DNA of 64,000 bases, from positions 434,001 through 498,000 of the forward strand of contig NZ_CP016382.1 in NCBI RefSeq assembly GCF_002813635.1. Reading direction: 5' to 3'. This document shows positions 45,539-56,415 of this stretch, in pieces. The notes below the pieces were generated by a model. The model was not told the DNA's origin. It ran no database searches and saw only the letters and a list, made by a program, of their open reading frames with translations. Source of the stretch: Spiribacter roseus. GTDB lineage: Bacteria; Pseudomonadota; Gammaproteobacteria; Nitrococcales; Nitrococcaceae. A program made the translations under genes and the position numbers. Every line of letters starts with the position of its first letter. Positions within the stretch are counted from its first letter, which is position 1.

Positions 45539-47650
45539 GTGACTCCAACCGCCGTCAAAAAATCTTTCCAATACGGGGAACACAACGTCACGCTCGAGAC
45601 CGGCAGGATTGCCCGGCAGGCGAGCGGGGCGGTCATGGTCAACATGGCCGATACCGTTGTCCTTGTCACGGTCGTCGGCAAGCGCGAAGTCGTGCCCGGA
45701 CGAAGCTTTCTGCCGCTCACGGTCAACTACCAGGAGCGGACCTACGCGGCGGGCAAGATCCCCGGCGGATTCTTCAAGCGCGAGGGCCGGCCGTCCGAGA
45801 AGGAAACCCTGGTCTGTCGTCTGATCGACCGGCCGATCCGGCCGCTCTTCCCCAACGGCTTCACCAATGAGGTGCAGGTCGTCGCCACGGTGATTTCCAT
45901 GAACCCCGAGGTCGATCCCGACATCCCAGCACTGATCGGCACCTCGGCGGCGCTCGCGGTCAGCGGCATTCCGTTTGACGGGCCCATCGGCGCCGCGCGC
46001 GTCGGTTATCGGGATGGCGGATTCGTCCTCAACCCGGCGATCTCGCAGCTCGAGGACTCCGCACTGGACCTGGTGGTGGCGGGCACCGAGCAGGGTGTTC
46101 TCATGGTCGAGTCCGAGGCCGACCGGCTGCCCGAGCAGACCATGCTCGACGCGGTGCTGTTCGGTCACGAGCAGATGCAGTCGGCCATCACGGCCATCAA
46201 CGAGCTGGCGGCCGAGGCCGGTAAGCCGCGCTGGGACTGGTCGCCGGAGACGGCCGACCAGACGCTGGCCGAGCGGGTGCGCGAGCACGCCGAGAAGCCG
46301 CTGACCGACGCCTATGCCGTGGCCGACAAGCAGGCCCGGCAGGAGGCCGTCGCCAGTGTGCGCGAGACCGTCAACGCGGCGTTGGTCGCCGCCGACGACA
46401 GCGAGCATGGCTGGTCCGCGGAAGCGGTGAGTGATGCGTTCAAGGCCCTCGAGAAGACCATCGTTCGCGGTCGGATCCTCGCCGGCGAGCGGCGCATCGA
46501 CGGGCGGGACAACCAGAGCGTGCGGCCCATCGACATCGAGGTCGGGTCGCTGCCGCGTACCCATGGCTCGGCGATCTTCACCCGCGGTGAGACCCAGGCG
46601 ATCGTGGTCACGACCCTCGGCACCGGCCGCGATGCGCAGATCATCGACGGCATTGAGGGCGAGCGCCGCGAGCCGTTCATGTTGCATTACAACTTCCCGC
46701 CCTACAGCGTCGGCGAGGCCGGCTTCATGGGCACGCCCAAGCGCCGCGAGATCGGCCACGGCAAGCTCGCCAAGCGCGGCGTCCAGGCAGTGATGCCAGA
46801 GCCCGAGGACTGCCCCTACGTGGTGCGCGTGGTCTCCGAGATCACCGAGTCCAACGGTTCGAGTTCCATGGCGTCGGTCTGCGGGACCAGTCTGTCGCTG
46901 ATGGACGCCGGCGTACCGATCAAGGCGCCGGTGGCCGGTATCGCCATGGGGCTGATCAAGGAAGGCGATGACTTTGCCGTGCTCACCGACATCCTCGGTG
47001 ACGAGGATCACCTCGGCGACATGGACTTCAAGGTGGCCGGCACCGATAGTGGTGTGACGGCGCTGCAGATGGACATCAAGATCGATGGCATCACCCGCGA
47101 GGTCATGGAACAGGCCCTGAGCCAGGCCCGCGACGGGCGCTTGCATATCCTCGGCGAGATGAACGGCGTCATCGCCGAGCATCGCGAGGAGATGTCCGCC
47201 TACGCGCCGCGACTGATCACCCTGCGGATTGATCCGGACAAGATCCGGGACGTCATCGGCAAGGGCGGCGCCACCATCCGCCAGCTTACCGAGGAGACCG
47301 GCACCACCATCGACATCACCGATGAGGGCGTGGTCACCATCGGATCGGTGGACAAGGCGGCTGGCGAGGAGGCCCGGCGCCGGATCGAGCTGCTGACCGC
47401 CGACGTCGAAGTCGGGCAGGTCTATGAGGGCAAGGTCATCAAGTTGATGGATTTCGGCGCCTTTGTGAACATCCTCCCCGGTCGCGATGGGCTGGTGCAC
47501 ATCTCGCAGATCTCGGACCGGCGGGTGGAGAGCGTCTCCGACGAGCTCGCCGAGGGTCAGAACCTGCGGGTGAAAGTCCTCGAGGTGGATCGCCAGGGCC
47601 GTATCCGCCTGAGCATCAAGGCGCTTGGCGAGGAAGAGGCCGAGAGCTGA
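45539..47650 (+). CDS. pnp: Polyribonucleotide nucleotidyltransferase (PNPase)
   Basis: 703 residues from GTG 45539. PNPase degrades RNA 3' to 5' with phosphate and is a degradosome component in E. coli. Two RNase PH domains (about 1-210 and 310-545; the second contains [15 protein letters not shown] and the active-site acidic segment [18 protein letters not shown]), a KH domain with [17 protein letters not shown] and an S1 domain ending in RIRLSIKAL. It ends the rimP-pnp group and is followed by a terminator. Confidence 0.97.
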   Translation: MTPTAVKKSFQYGEHNVTLETGRIARQASGAVMVNMADTVVLVTVVGKREVVPGRSFLPLTVNYQERTYAAGKIPGGFFKREGRPSEKETLVCRLIDRPIRPLFPNGFTNEVQVVATVISMNPEVDPDIPALIGTSAALAVSGIPFDGPIGAARVGYRDGGFVLNPAISQLEDSALDLVVAGTEQGVLMVESEADRLPEQTMLDAVLFGHEQMQSAITAINELAAEAGKPRWDWSPETADQTLAERVREHAEKPLTDAYAVADKQARQEAVASVRETVNAALVAADDSEHGWSAEAVSDAFKALEKTIVRGRILAGERRIDGRDNQSVRPIDIEVGSLPRTHGSAIFTRGETQAIVVTTLGTGRDAQIIDGIEGERREPFMLHYNFPPYSVGEAGFMGTPKRREIGHGKLAKRGVQAVMPEPEDCPYVVRVVSEITESNGSSSMASVCGTSLSLMDAGVPIKAPVAGIAMGLIKEGDDFAVLTDILGDEDHLGDMDFKVAGTDSGVTALQMDIKIDGITREVMEQALSQARDGRLHILGEMNGVIAEHREEMSAYAPRLITLRIDPDKIRDVIGKGGATIRQLTEETGTTIDITDEGVVTIGSVDKAAGEEARRRIELLTADVEVGQVYEGKVIKLMDFGAFVNILPGRDGLVHISQISDRRVESVSDELAEGQNLRVKVLEVDRQGRIRLSIKALGEEEAES

Positions 47651-47684
47651 TTACCGCTATCGTCCCGCCCGGACGGTCGGTCAG

Positions 47685-47718
47685 AACCCCCGCGGTCCCT
47701 CGGGCCCCGGGGGTTTTT
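47685..47718. terminator. Intrinsic terminator after pnp
   Basis: AACCCCCG (47685-47692) pairs with CGGGGGTT (47708-47715) and is followed by T to 47718. It lies between pnp and a convergent gene and ends the translation operon. Confidence 0.82.
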
Positions 47719-47723
47719 CATGT

Positions 47724-49793
47724 CTAGAAGGCACGCTGCTGGCGGCGGAACTCGACCATTTTTTCCTGGGCGTCAATCGCCTCCTCAAGTCGGTTGATGC
47801 CCGCCTCGGGGAGCAGTCCGAAGAGCTGGATCATGATCTCAGCGGTGGTCAGCGAATCCCCCAGCGCGGTGTGACGCCCACCGACGCCCACCCCCAGCCG
47901 CCGGGCGACGCCTTCAAGGGTGTGCTCGCCGGTGTGGTCGTGCAGCAGGATGGACAGCAGCAGGGCGTCGAGCGTGGGATGATCAAAGCGCACCCCGCAG
48001 CGGCGCTGCCTGAGGCGCAGAAAGCGCATGTCGAAGGCGATGTTGAAGCCCACCAACACGGCGTCGCCGGCGAATGCATGAAAGCGCCGGATCACCTCGT
48101 CCACCGGCGGGGCATCGGCCACGTCTTCGTCATGAATCCCATGAATGCTTGATGCCAGCGCCGGGATCGGACGCTCCGGGTTGGCGAGTAGCTCGAAGGT
48201 CTCGCCGTGCATGACCCGCCCCTGGTGGATGCGCACGGCACCGATGGCGACGATTTCATCGCCATGACCGGGCTCGAGGCCCGTGGTCTCGCAGTCAAAG
48301 ACGACATAGTCGAGATCGCCGAGCCGGGTGTCGGCCGCCTCGCCCAGCGCCCGCACCGGCTCGGCCTCGTCGGCGGCGAAGTCGTAGTACTCGGGCCGCG
48401 CGGCGACCGGGGTGGGCGCCTCGGTCTTCGCCGGCGCACCGGGCAGTGGCAGTCGAAGCAGCGCCCGATGGGGCCGTGACAGGTCCGGCTGACTCCACAC
48501 GGTGGTGTCATGACGCTGCAGCACCTCGCGCAGGGTCACCGTCCCGCCGACATCATCGAGGCCCGCATCCAGCCACTCGTCGAGCTGATCGGGGCTGACG
48601 ACGTCGCCCGACCAGTTCATATCCAGATAGACCAGGCTGCCCTGGCCGCGTCCGGATACGGCGACGGCGCTGACCGCCAGGGTATCGGCCAGACGCATCA
48701 GCAGCGCCTCGATCACCTGGCTGAGCAGATAGGGTTCCGCGGACACCCACACATCGGCGCTACACTGCACCCGGGGCAGCCGGCCTGCCGCGGCGTTTTT
48801 CTTGATGCCGGCGATCAGGCTGCCGAGGTGCAGGTCCTCCAGCCGCCAGTTATCGGTGACCATCGAGGCGGTCTCATCGGACAGGTGCGCGAAGGCATCG
48901 GTCAGGCGTCGGGTCTCTTCATGCAGCATGCGCCCGAAGCGCTCGGCGTCCTCACTCATCTGCGCCTGCTGGGCCAGTCGCAGGCTTTCGCTGACGGTGC
49001 ACAGGCTGGTCAGCGGATCGCGCAACGACTCCACCGCCTCGCGCAGGCTCTGCTCGCGCCGCAGCACCGCCCGGGTCTGGCGCGAGACGTCGGTGAGGGT
49101 GATGACGAAGCCGTCGGTCCCCGGATCGTCGGTGATCAGCCGCGCCACCCGACAGCGCAGCAGTCGCTCGCCGCTCGCGGTCGCGCAGACCAGTTCGGTA
49201 TCGGCGTTGCTCGCGGCATCGGCGGAGGGATCGATCAGGCTCAGCGCATGCCGCAGCGGCCCGTCGTTGAGGACTTCATGCAGATAGCGCCCCAGACCCA
49301 GCGCCGGTTCGGCGTCCAGCAGCACGCGCGCGGTGCGGTTGTAGAGGGTGATGCGACCGTCGTCGCGGCAGACCACGACGCCTTCACGGATCTCGCGCAG
49401 GATGGTCTCGAGCCGGGCCTTGCGGGCTTCGATGCGGGTGGTCCAGGCCGAGGCGGCTTCTTCCATCTCGCGGCGACTGCGCGCCAGGGTGCCACCGAGC
49501 TGCTCGATGGTCTCGGGCAGGCGACCCAGCCAGTGCCGCGACGGCAGCTCCAGTCGATGGCCGGGGTTGGAGCCGGCGATTATCCCGGCCCCGCGCTCGG
49601 TGGCACTCAGCGGACGGGTCACGCGCCGATCCAGCAGCAGGCCGCCGATAAGCGGTGCCAGCCCCGCCACCGCACCGGCCAGCAGCGGATGCAGCCCACT
49701 CAGCAGGAATGCCGCGGGGCCAGCGAGCAGGGCGATGGCCGCTGTCGATCCCCATAGCCGCTTGCGCAGCCGCGGGAGCCGAAAGGCTCTCAC
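47724..49793 (-). CDS. Membrane-anchored PAS/kinase-like protein fused to DnaQ-type 3'-5' exonuclease
   Basis: 689 residues from GTG 49793. Order: two N-terminal membrane helices (about 15-55) and a HAMP-like linker, a PAS domain (about 130-220, EGVVVCRDDGRITLYNRTA), a segment resembling a histidine kinase DHp region (about 240-300), a poorly conserved ATPase-like part, then a DEDDh exonuclease (about 490-660). In the exonuclease VFDCETTGL carries Asp and Glu, FNIAFDMRFL the second Asp, and HTALGDSLTT the His and last Asp, so it looks active. In the kinase part the H-box reads VESLRDPLT with Glu255 in place of the phospho-acceptor His, and I find no clear N or G boxes. The gene lies two bases after a receiver-domain gene on the same strand. 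Substrate (DNA, RNA or nucleotide) is unknown. Confidence 0.82.
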   Translation of the reverse strand: MRAFRLPRLRKRLWGSTAAIALLAGPAAFLLSGLHPLLAGAVAGLAPLIGGLLLDRRVTRPLSATERGAGIIAGSNPGHRLELPSRHWLGRLPETIEQLGGTLARSRREMEEAASAWTTRIEARKARLETILREIREGVVVCRDDGRITLYNRTARVLLDAEPALGLGRYLHEVLNDGPLRHALSLIDPSADAASNADTELVCATASGERLLRCRVARLITDDPGTDGFVITLTDVSRQTRAVLRREQSLREAVESLRDPLTSLCTVSESLRLAQQAQMSEDAERFGRMLHEETRRLTDAFAHLSDETASMVTDNWRLEDLHLGSLIAGIKKNAAAGRLPRVQCSADVWVSAEPYLLSQVIEALLMRLADTLAVSAVAVSGRGQGSLVYLDMNWSGDVVSPDQLDEWLDAGLDDVGGTVTLREVLQRHDTTVWSQPDLSRPHRALLRLPLPGAPAKTEAPTPVAARPEYYDFAADEAEPVRALGEAADTRLGDLDYVVFDCETTGLEPGHGDEIVAIGAVRIHQGRVMHGETFELLANPERPIPALASSIHGIHDEDVADAPPVDEVIRRFHAFAGDAVLVGFNIAFDMRFLRLRQRRCGVRFDHPTLDALLLSILLHDHTGEHTLEGVARRLGVGVGGRHTALGDSLTTAEIMIQLFGLLPEAGINRLEEAIDAQEKMVEFRRQQRAF

Positions 49794-49795
49794 CC

Positions 49796-50170
49796 TCAGG
49801 CGGCTCCGCTCGCCAGCGACCGGATCCGGCCGAGGATGGCCGCGGGATCGAACGGCTTGACGATGAAGTCCGTGGCACCCAGCGAAAACGCCTTCTCGCG
49901 CTCCACCTCGAGGCTGTGCGAGGTGAGCATCAGGATCGGCAGGCCCATCGGGCCTGACCCCTGTAGCAGGCGCTGGCAGAGGTCGTACCCGTTGCGGTCG
50001 GGCAACGTGGTGTTGACCAGGGCGACATCCGGGGCGGCCTCGGCCATTGCGGCCTCGGCCTGGTTGCCGCTGTTGGCCAGTGCCACGCGAAAGCCCGACT
50101 GCTCGAGTAGAAAGCGCAGGGCACTGGTCAGGTTGGATTCATGGTCGACAATCAGAATTGTTTTAACCAT
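49796..50170 (-). CDS. Stand-alone receiver-domain protein lacking the phospho-acceptor Asp
   Basis: 124 residues from ATG 50170, a single CheY-like domain without output domain. ILIVDHESN shows His10 where the second acidic metal ligand is normal. At residue 53 the phospho-acceptor Asp is Asn, in ALVNTTLPDRNGYD. The switch Thr (MLTSH) and the Lys of FIVKPFDP are kept. It is therefore a pseudo-receiver that could act by binding rather than phosphorylation. It is coupled to the exonuclease-fusion gene and divergent from the CBS/DUF294 gene. AGGAGGAGG lies about 27 bases upstream of the start, separated from it by a perfect hairpin. Confidence 0.8.
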   Translation of the reverse strand: MVKTILIVDHESNLTSALRFLLEQSGFRVALANSGNQAEAAMAEAAPDVALVNTTLPDRNGYDLCQRLLQGSGPMGLPILMLTSHSLEVEREKAFSLGATDFIVKPFDPAAILGRIRSLASGAA

Positions 50171-50178
50171 CAGCCACT

Positions 50179-50196
50179 CAGCATCCGTGGATGCTG
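50179..50196 (-). promoter_or_regulatory. 18-bp palindrome in the leader of the receiver gene
   Basis: CAGCATCC (50179-50186), centre GT, GGATGCTG (50189-50196). On the minus strand it lies directly after AGGAGGAGG (50205-50197) and eight bases before the ATG. Folded, it would bring the ribosome site to the ideal distance; unfolded, the spacing is about 26. It could instead be a DNA operator. Confidence 0.5.
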
Positions 50197-50215
50197 CCTC
50201 CTCCTCTTTTCGGCC

Positions 50216-50246
50216 AGTATAGGCTACTCCCATGCCCGTTTGTCGA
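50216..50246 (-). promoter_or_regulatory. Weak candidate promoter for the receiver/exonuclease pair
   Basis: On the minus strand TCGACA (50246-50241) and TATACT (50221-50216), 19-base spacer. Each box matches 5 of 6 but the spacer is long. A start near 50209 would place the AGGAGG hairpin leader at the 5' end of the mRNA. Confidence 0.32.
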
Positions 50247-50290
50247 GGTACGCTGCCGGTAGACGCCGATGAACCACGCGGGAGACAGCG

Positions 50291-52177
50291 ATGAGCGACG
50301 ACACGGCCGATACCGACGCCTCGGTGGTGCGCGGATTTCTGGAGGCGCATGCGCCCTTTGACCGCCTGCCGCGGGCCCTGCAGCAGCATTTCCGCGAGCA
50401 TTGCGAGGTCTGCCGCTACACCGCCGGCACCGTCATCCTCGAGCCGTCGGTGGAGCCCGCCGGGTACTTCTACCTGATCGTCGACGGGCAGGTGCGCGCG
50501 GAGCGCCCCGGCGGCGAGCGCTTTGACATGGGCCCCGGGGATAACTTTCCCATGGCCGCAATGATCGGTCAGCGGGCCACGCGCACGGTCTATCGCGCCA
50601 GCACGCCCACCCAGTGTCTGCGCGTTCCCCGGACCACCTTCGAGCACCTCGTCAGCGAAAGCCCGCTGTTCCGCGACTATTGCCTGCGCGGGGTGAGCGG
50701 GCTGCTCGATCAGGTCCAGCAGGATATCCAGCACCGGGCCGCCGGCAATCTGGGCAGCGATACCACCATGGATACGCCGCTGGGAGAGCTGATGAACCGG
50801 CACCCGCTGACCTGCGAGGCGCATACCTCGGTGCGGGAGGCCGTGGCCACCATGCATGCGCGCAAGGTGGGCAGCGTGCTGGTCACCGACCCGGACGAGC
50901 GTCCGCAGGGCATCTTCACCCTGCATGACCTGCGGGGCGTCGTCGCCGAGGGCAGCCACCTCGACGAGTCGCTGGCGGCGGTGATGACCCGCGAGCCGGT
51001 CACCCTCGATACCCAGACCTATGCGTTTGAGGCGGTGGTGGAAATGGCGCGTCACCACATCCGGCACATGATCGTCACCGATCCGCAGGGCCGGCTCGCC
51101 GGTGTCATCTCCGAGCGCGACATCTTTGCCCTGCAGCGGATCAACCTGGTGCATCTGACCCGCTCGATCACCGGCGCCGAGGACGTGGACGCGCTGGTGC
51201 TGGCCCGCGGCCAGGTGGGGGCGCTGATCGATAGCATGATGGCCCACGGCGCCGGCGTTGAGCAGATCACCCGCATCATCACGCTGCTCAACGACCGCAC
51301 GGTGACCCGCGCCATTGAACTGGTCCTGGCCGAGCGCGGCGACCCCGGCGTGGCGTTTACCTGGATTGCCTTTGGCAGCGAAGGTCGACGCGAGCAGACG
51401 CGGGTGACCGATCAGGACAACGGGATTCTGTTTGACCCCGGCGATGAGACGCCGGAGGCGGTACGCGAGCGTCTGCTGCCGCTGGCACGGCGCATCAACG
51501 AGGTGCTCGACGCCTGCGGTTTTCCGCTGTGCACGGGCAATGTCATGGCGAGCAATCCGGGGCTCTGCCTGAGCTTTGCGGAGTGGGAGGCCACCTTTGG
51601 CCGGCTGGTGGCCAGTGCCACGCCGGAGAACGTGCTCAGCTCGACCATTTACTTCGATTTTCGGCCCGTGTGGGGGGATCTGGTCACCGGCGAGGCCCTG
51701 CAGCGCCGGGTGGTGGAGCTGGCGGCCGGCAACTCGGTCTTCCTGCACACCCTTGCGGCCAACGCCCTGGCCATCAAGCCGCCGCTCGGCGTGTTCCGGG
51801 ACTTCGTCACCGATCGCGATGCCGATGGTGTGCATCGACTGGATCTCAAGGTGCGTGGCCTGACCCCGTTCGTGGATGCCGCCCGGGTGCTGGCCCTGCA
51901 GGCGGGGATCGCCGATGGACACACCCAGACGCGTCTGCGCGAGCTGGCCCGCGCGGGGGTGCTGAGCGCCGAGGATGCCGGGGCGTTCGAGCGCTCGTTC
52001 GCCTTTGTGCAGCTGCTGAGGATGCGCGAGCACCAGCAGCAGTCGGTGACCGGCGACACCATGGGGAACCGGCTGGATCCGGAGAACGTCAATCCGATGG
52101 ATCGGCGGATCCTCAAGGAGGCCTTCCGCGAGGCGCGGCGGCTTCACAAAAAGCTCGAAGTGCGGTTCCAGCTATAA
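50291..52177 (+). CDS. cNMP-binding/CBS/DUF294 nucleotidyltransferase-like protein
   Basis: 628 residues. Order: cyclic-nucleotide-binding-like domain (about 15-140), two CBS repeats (about 155-290), DUF294 nucleotidyltransferase-like domain (about 310-440) with FGSEGRREQTRVTDQDNGIL, and DUF294_C helical domain (about 480-625). The GSxxRxE...DxD pattern recalls GlnD-type nucleotidyltransferases. The family is often found beside sodium:acetate symporters and DnaQ-like exonucleases, as here. A role in sensing adenylates and controlling carbon uptake is inference. The ATG has GGGAGA upstream; the gene ends at a bidirectional terminator. Confidence 0.85.
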   Translation: MSDDTADTDASVVRGFLEAHAPFDRLPRALQQHFREHCEVCRYTAGTVILEPSVEPAGYFYLIVDGQVRAERPGGERFDMGPGDNFPMAAMIGQRATRTVYRASTPTQCLRVPRTTFEHLVSESPLFRDYCLRGVSGLLDQVQQDIQHRAAGNLGSDTTMDTPLGELMNRHPLTCEAHTSVREAVATMHARKVGSVLVTDPDERPQGIFTLHDLRGVVAEGSHLDESLAAVMTREPVTLDTQTYAFEAVVEMARHHIRHMIVTDPQGRLAGVISERDIFALQRINLVHLTRSITGAEDVDALVLARGQVGALIDSMMAHGAGVEQITRIITLLNDRTVTRAIELVLAERGDPGVAFTWIAFGSEGRREQTRVTDQDNGILFDPGDETPEAVRERLLPLARRINEVLDACGFPLCTGNVMASNPGLCLSFAEWEATFGRLVASATPENVLSSTIYFDFRPVWGDLVTGEALQRRVVELAAGNSVFLHTLAANALAIKPPLGVFRDFVTDRDADGVHRLDLKVRGLTPFVDAARVLALQAGIADGHTQTRLRELARAGVLSAEDAGAFERSFAFVQLLRMREHQQQSVTGDTMGNRLDPENVNPMDRRILKEAFREARRLHKKLEVRFQL

Positions 52178-52178
52178 A

Positions 52179-52209
52179 AAAACCCCGGTGGCAGGGCCAC
52201 CGGGGTTTT
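52179..52209. terminator. Bidirectional intrinsic terminator
   Basis: AAAACCCCGGTGGC (52179-52192) pairs with GCCACCGGGGTTTT (52196-52209) around a 3-base loop. A/T runs on both sides allow termination of the DUF294 gene (+) and of the symporter operon (-). Confidence 0.88.
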
Positions 52210-52227
52210 CCTGACGGGTCAGGGCGC

Positions 52228-53982
52228 TCAGGAAGCGCGCGGGACCCGGATGCTCTCCACCAGTTCCTGGATGTTCTCCGGCGGCGGCGCCGTTGCCCGT
52301 GACACGAGCGATGCAACGATGACGTTGATCAACGCGCCGATGGCACCGATGGACTGCGGTCCGATCCCGAACAGCCAGTGCTCCGGCGTGTCCGGCAGCA
52401 TGTTGGTGCCAGGGATGAAGAACCAGCCCTTGAAGATGAACACATACACCAGGGTGAAGCTGAGACCCGAGAGCATGCCCGCGATGGCGCCGGCACTGTT
52501 CATGCGCCGGTTGAAGATGCCGAGCATGAGAACCGGGAACAGCGACGAAGCCGCCAGCCCGAAGGCCAGTGCAACGACCTGTGCCGCGAACCCTGGTGGG
52601 TTCAGACCCAGGTAGCCTGCCACAAGGACCGCCACACCCATTGCGATTCGAGCCGCTAGCAATTCGCTCTTCTCGCCGATCTTCGGGTTGATGACGCCCT
52701 TGATCAGGTCATGGGAGACCGATGAGGAGATCGCCATGAGCAGTCCTGCCGCCGTGGACAGGGCCGCTGCAAGGCCACCCGCGACGGTCAGGGCGATCAC
52801 CCAGTTGGGCAACTGCGCGATCTCGGGGTTGGCCATGACCATGATGTCACGGTCAACGGTCAGCTCATTGCCTTCCCAGCCATAGGACTCGGCCGTGGGC
52901 TCGAAGGCCGGGTTGTCGCTGTTGTAGTACTGGATACGGCCGTCATCATTCTTGTCGTCCCAGGCGAGAAGACCGGTCTCTTCCCAGCGCGAGAACCAGC
53001 CCGGCACGTTCTCGTACGCCAGGTTGCCGTCTTCGGCCCCGATCTCGCCCGGCTGGACGGTGTTGATCAGGTTGTAGAACGACATCGCGCCCACGGCCGG
53101 TGCCGTGGTGTAGAGAATGGCGATGAAAATCAACGTCCATCCGGCCGACAGTCGGGCATCCCGGACCCGCGGCACCGTGAAGAAGCGCACGATGACGTGG
53201 GGCAGACCGGCTGTACCGATCATCAGCGACATGGTCAGGAAGAACATGTTGAGCGTGGTGCCCTTCATCGCCGTGTACTGCGAGAAGCCAAGATCAACAA
53301 GGATGTTGTCGAGCTTGTTCAGCAGATAGGTGCCATCGGCGACGGTCCCGCCCAGACCCAGCTGTGGTGCCGGATTGCCGGTGATGGCCAGCGATATGAA
53401 GATGGCCGGAATGGTATACGCGAAGATCATCACGCAGTACTGGGCGATCTGGGTATAGGTGATGCCTTTCATGCCGCCGATCACGGCATAGAAAAAGACG
53501 ATCGCCATCCCGATGAAAAGCCCAAATTCGTAGCTCGTCTCAAGAAAACGCGAAAACGCGACGCCAATGCCCTTCATCTGACCGATGACATAGGTGATCG
53601 AGGCGACGATCAGGGCAATGACCGCAATGACGCGGGCCGTCTTGGAGTAGAACCGGTCGCCGATGAATTCGGGAACCGTGAACTTACCGAATTTGCGCAG
53701 ATAGGGCGCAAGTAGAAGTGCCAGGAGCACATAGCCGCCGGTCCAGCCCATCAGGTAGACGGAGGCGTCATAGCCCAGAAAGGCGATCAGACCGGCCATT
53801 GAGATGAACGATGCCGCGGACATCCAGTCCGCTGCGGTGGCCATGCCGTTGGCAATGGGGTGAACCCCCTTGCCTGCGACGTAGAATTCGCCGGTGCTTC
53901 CGGCCTTGGCCCAGATCGCGATACCGATGTACAGGACGAAGGTGGCGCCGACAATCAGATAGGTAGTGAGTGCGAGATCCAT
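52228..53982 (-). CDS. Sodium:solute symporter (acetate-type, VC_2705 subfamily)
   Basis: 584 residues with about 13 membrane helices, of the SSS family and close in type to ActP. The N-terminal EFYVAGKGVHPIANGMATAADW and the helix-three YVLLALLLAPYLRKFGKFTV region are family features. A large extracytoplasmic loop around residues 320-385 contains DKNDDGRIQYYN (52921-52956), an EF-hand-like pattern. It pairs with the DUF4212 small subunit 15 bases upstream. The likely substrate is acetate or another short carboxylate, based on the family and on acs nearby; pyruvate is not excluded. AGGGGAA precedes the start. Confidence 0.88.
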   Translation of the reverse strand: MDLALTTYLIVGATFVLYIGIAIWAKAGSTGEFYVAGKGVHPIANGMATAADWMSAASFISMAGLIAFLGYDASVYLMGWTGGYVLLALLLAPYLRKFGKFTVPEFIGDRFYSKTARVIAVIALIVASITYVIGQMKGIGVAFSRFLETSYEFGLFIGMAIVFFYAVIGGMKGITYTQIAQYCVMIFAYTIPAIFISLAITGNPAPQLGLGGTVADGTYLLNKLDNILVDLGFSQYTAMKGTTLNMFFLTMSLMIGTAGLPHVIVRFFTVPRVRDARLSAGWTLIFIAILYTTAPAVGAMSFYNLINTVQPGEIGAEDGNLAYENVPGWFSRWEETGLLAWDDKNDDGRIQYYNSDNPAFEPTAESYGWEGNELTVDRDIMVMANPEIAQLPNWVIALTVAGGLAAALSTAAGLLMAISSSVSHDLIKGVINPKIGEKSELLAARIAMGVAVLVAGYLGLNPPGFAAQVVALAFGLAASSLFPVLMLGIFNRRMNSAGAIAGMLSGLSFTLVYVFIFKGWFFIPGTNMLPDTPEHWLFGIGPQSIGAIGALINVIVASLVSRATAPPPENIQELVESIRVPRAS

Positions 53983-53997
53983 GTCGAATTCCCCTCG

Positions 53998-54264
53998 TTA
54001 CTTTTCGTACACGTCGTATTTTCGATCCAGCGCGTTCATGCGGAACACGTAGACGAAAATCAGGACGATGAACGTGTAAATCGCGCCCTGCTGGGCGAAC
54101 CAGAAGCCGAGGGGATAGCCCGCAATCATGATGTTGTTGAGCAATGGGGCGAGAATGATGCCCAGTCCATAAGAGACGAAAAACCAGATGATCAGCAATG
54201 TGATCAGCAGTCTGACGTTCTCCTTCCAGTAGGCCATGGCGGCCTGTTCCTGATTAGAAGCCAT
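53998..54264 (-). CDS. DUF4212 small subunit of sodium:solute symporter
   Basis: 88 residues, two membrane helices (about 18-40 and 58-76). AYWKENVRLLITLLIIWFFV and GYPLGFWFAQQGAIYTFIVL are typical of the DUF4212 family, which is encoded just before VC_2705-type symporters. GGAGGAG stands before the ATG. It should act as an obligate or modulatory membrane partner of the large subunit. Confidence 0.9.
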   Translation of the reverse strand: MASNQEQAAMAYWKENVRLLITLLIIWFFVSYGLGIILAPLLNNIMIAGYPLGFWFAQQGAIYTFIVLIFVYVFRMNALDRKYDVYEK

Positions 54265-54397
54265 GCTTCCGCTCCTCCTGCGGTGATGTCGTATGACAGT
54301 GTCGTCCAGCGACCTGTCGCTTTTTGTGATTATGGATGCGTGGAAATCTCGTCCGGTTGGTCAGATCCTCCCTGGCTCGATTCATTGTTGTGAGATC

Positions 54398-54429
54398 GCC
54401 CGGCGACCCCCTTGAGGGCGTCGCCGGGC
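54398..54429 (-). terminator. Hairpin after acs
   Basis: GCCCGGCGAC (54398-54407) pairs perfectly with GTCGCCGGGC (54420-54429), with three further inner pairs. It starts eight bases after the acs stop on the minus strand. No T-run follows, so it may be an mRNA 3' stabiliser rather than a terminator. Confidence 0.5.
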
Positions 54430-54437
54430 CGTGGTTG

Positions 54438-56375
<1,938 letters not shown>

Positions 56376-56415
56376 GCCGTTTTCTCCTCCTGAATGACAG
56401 CGTTCGACGTCTGTT

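Noticed and set aside
49796-52147. 783-residue minus frame covering the receiver gene and the complement of the DUF294 gene
   Set aside because: Only the last 124 residues form a receiver domain; the rest is antisense to the well-supported DUF294 protein.
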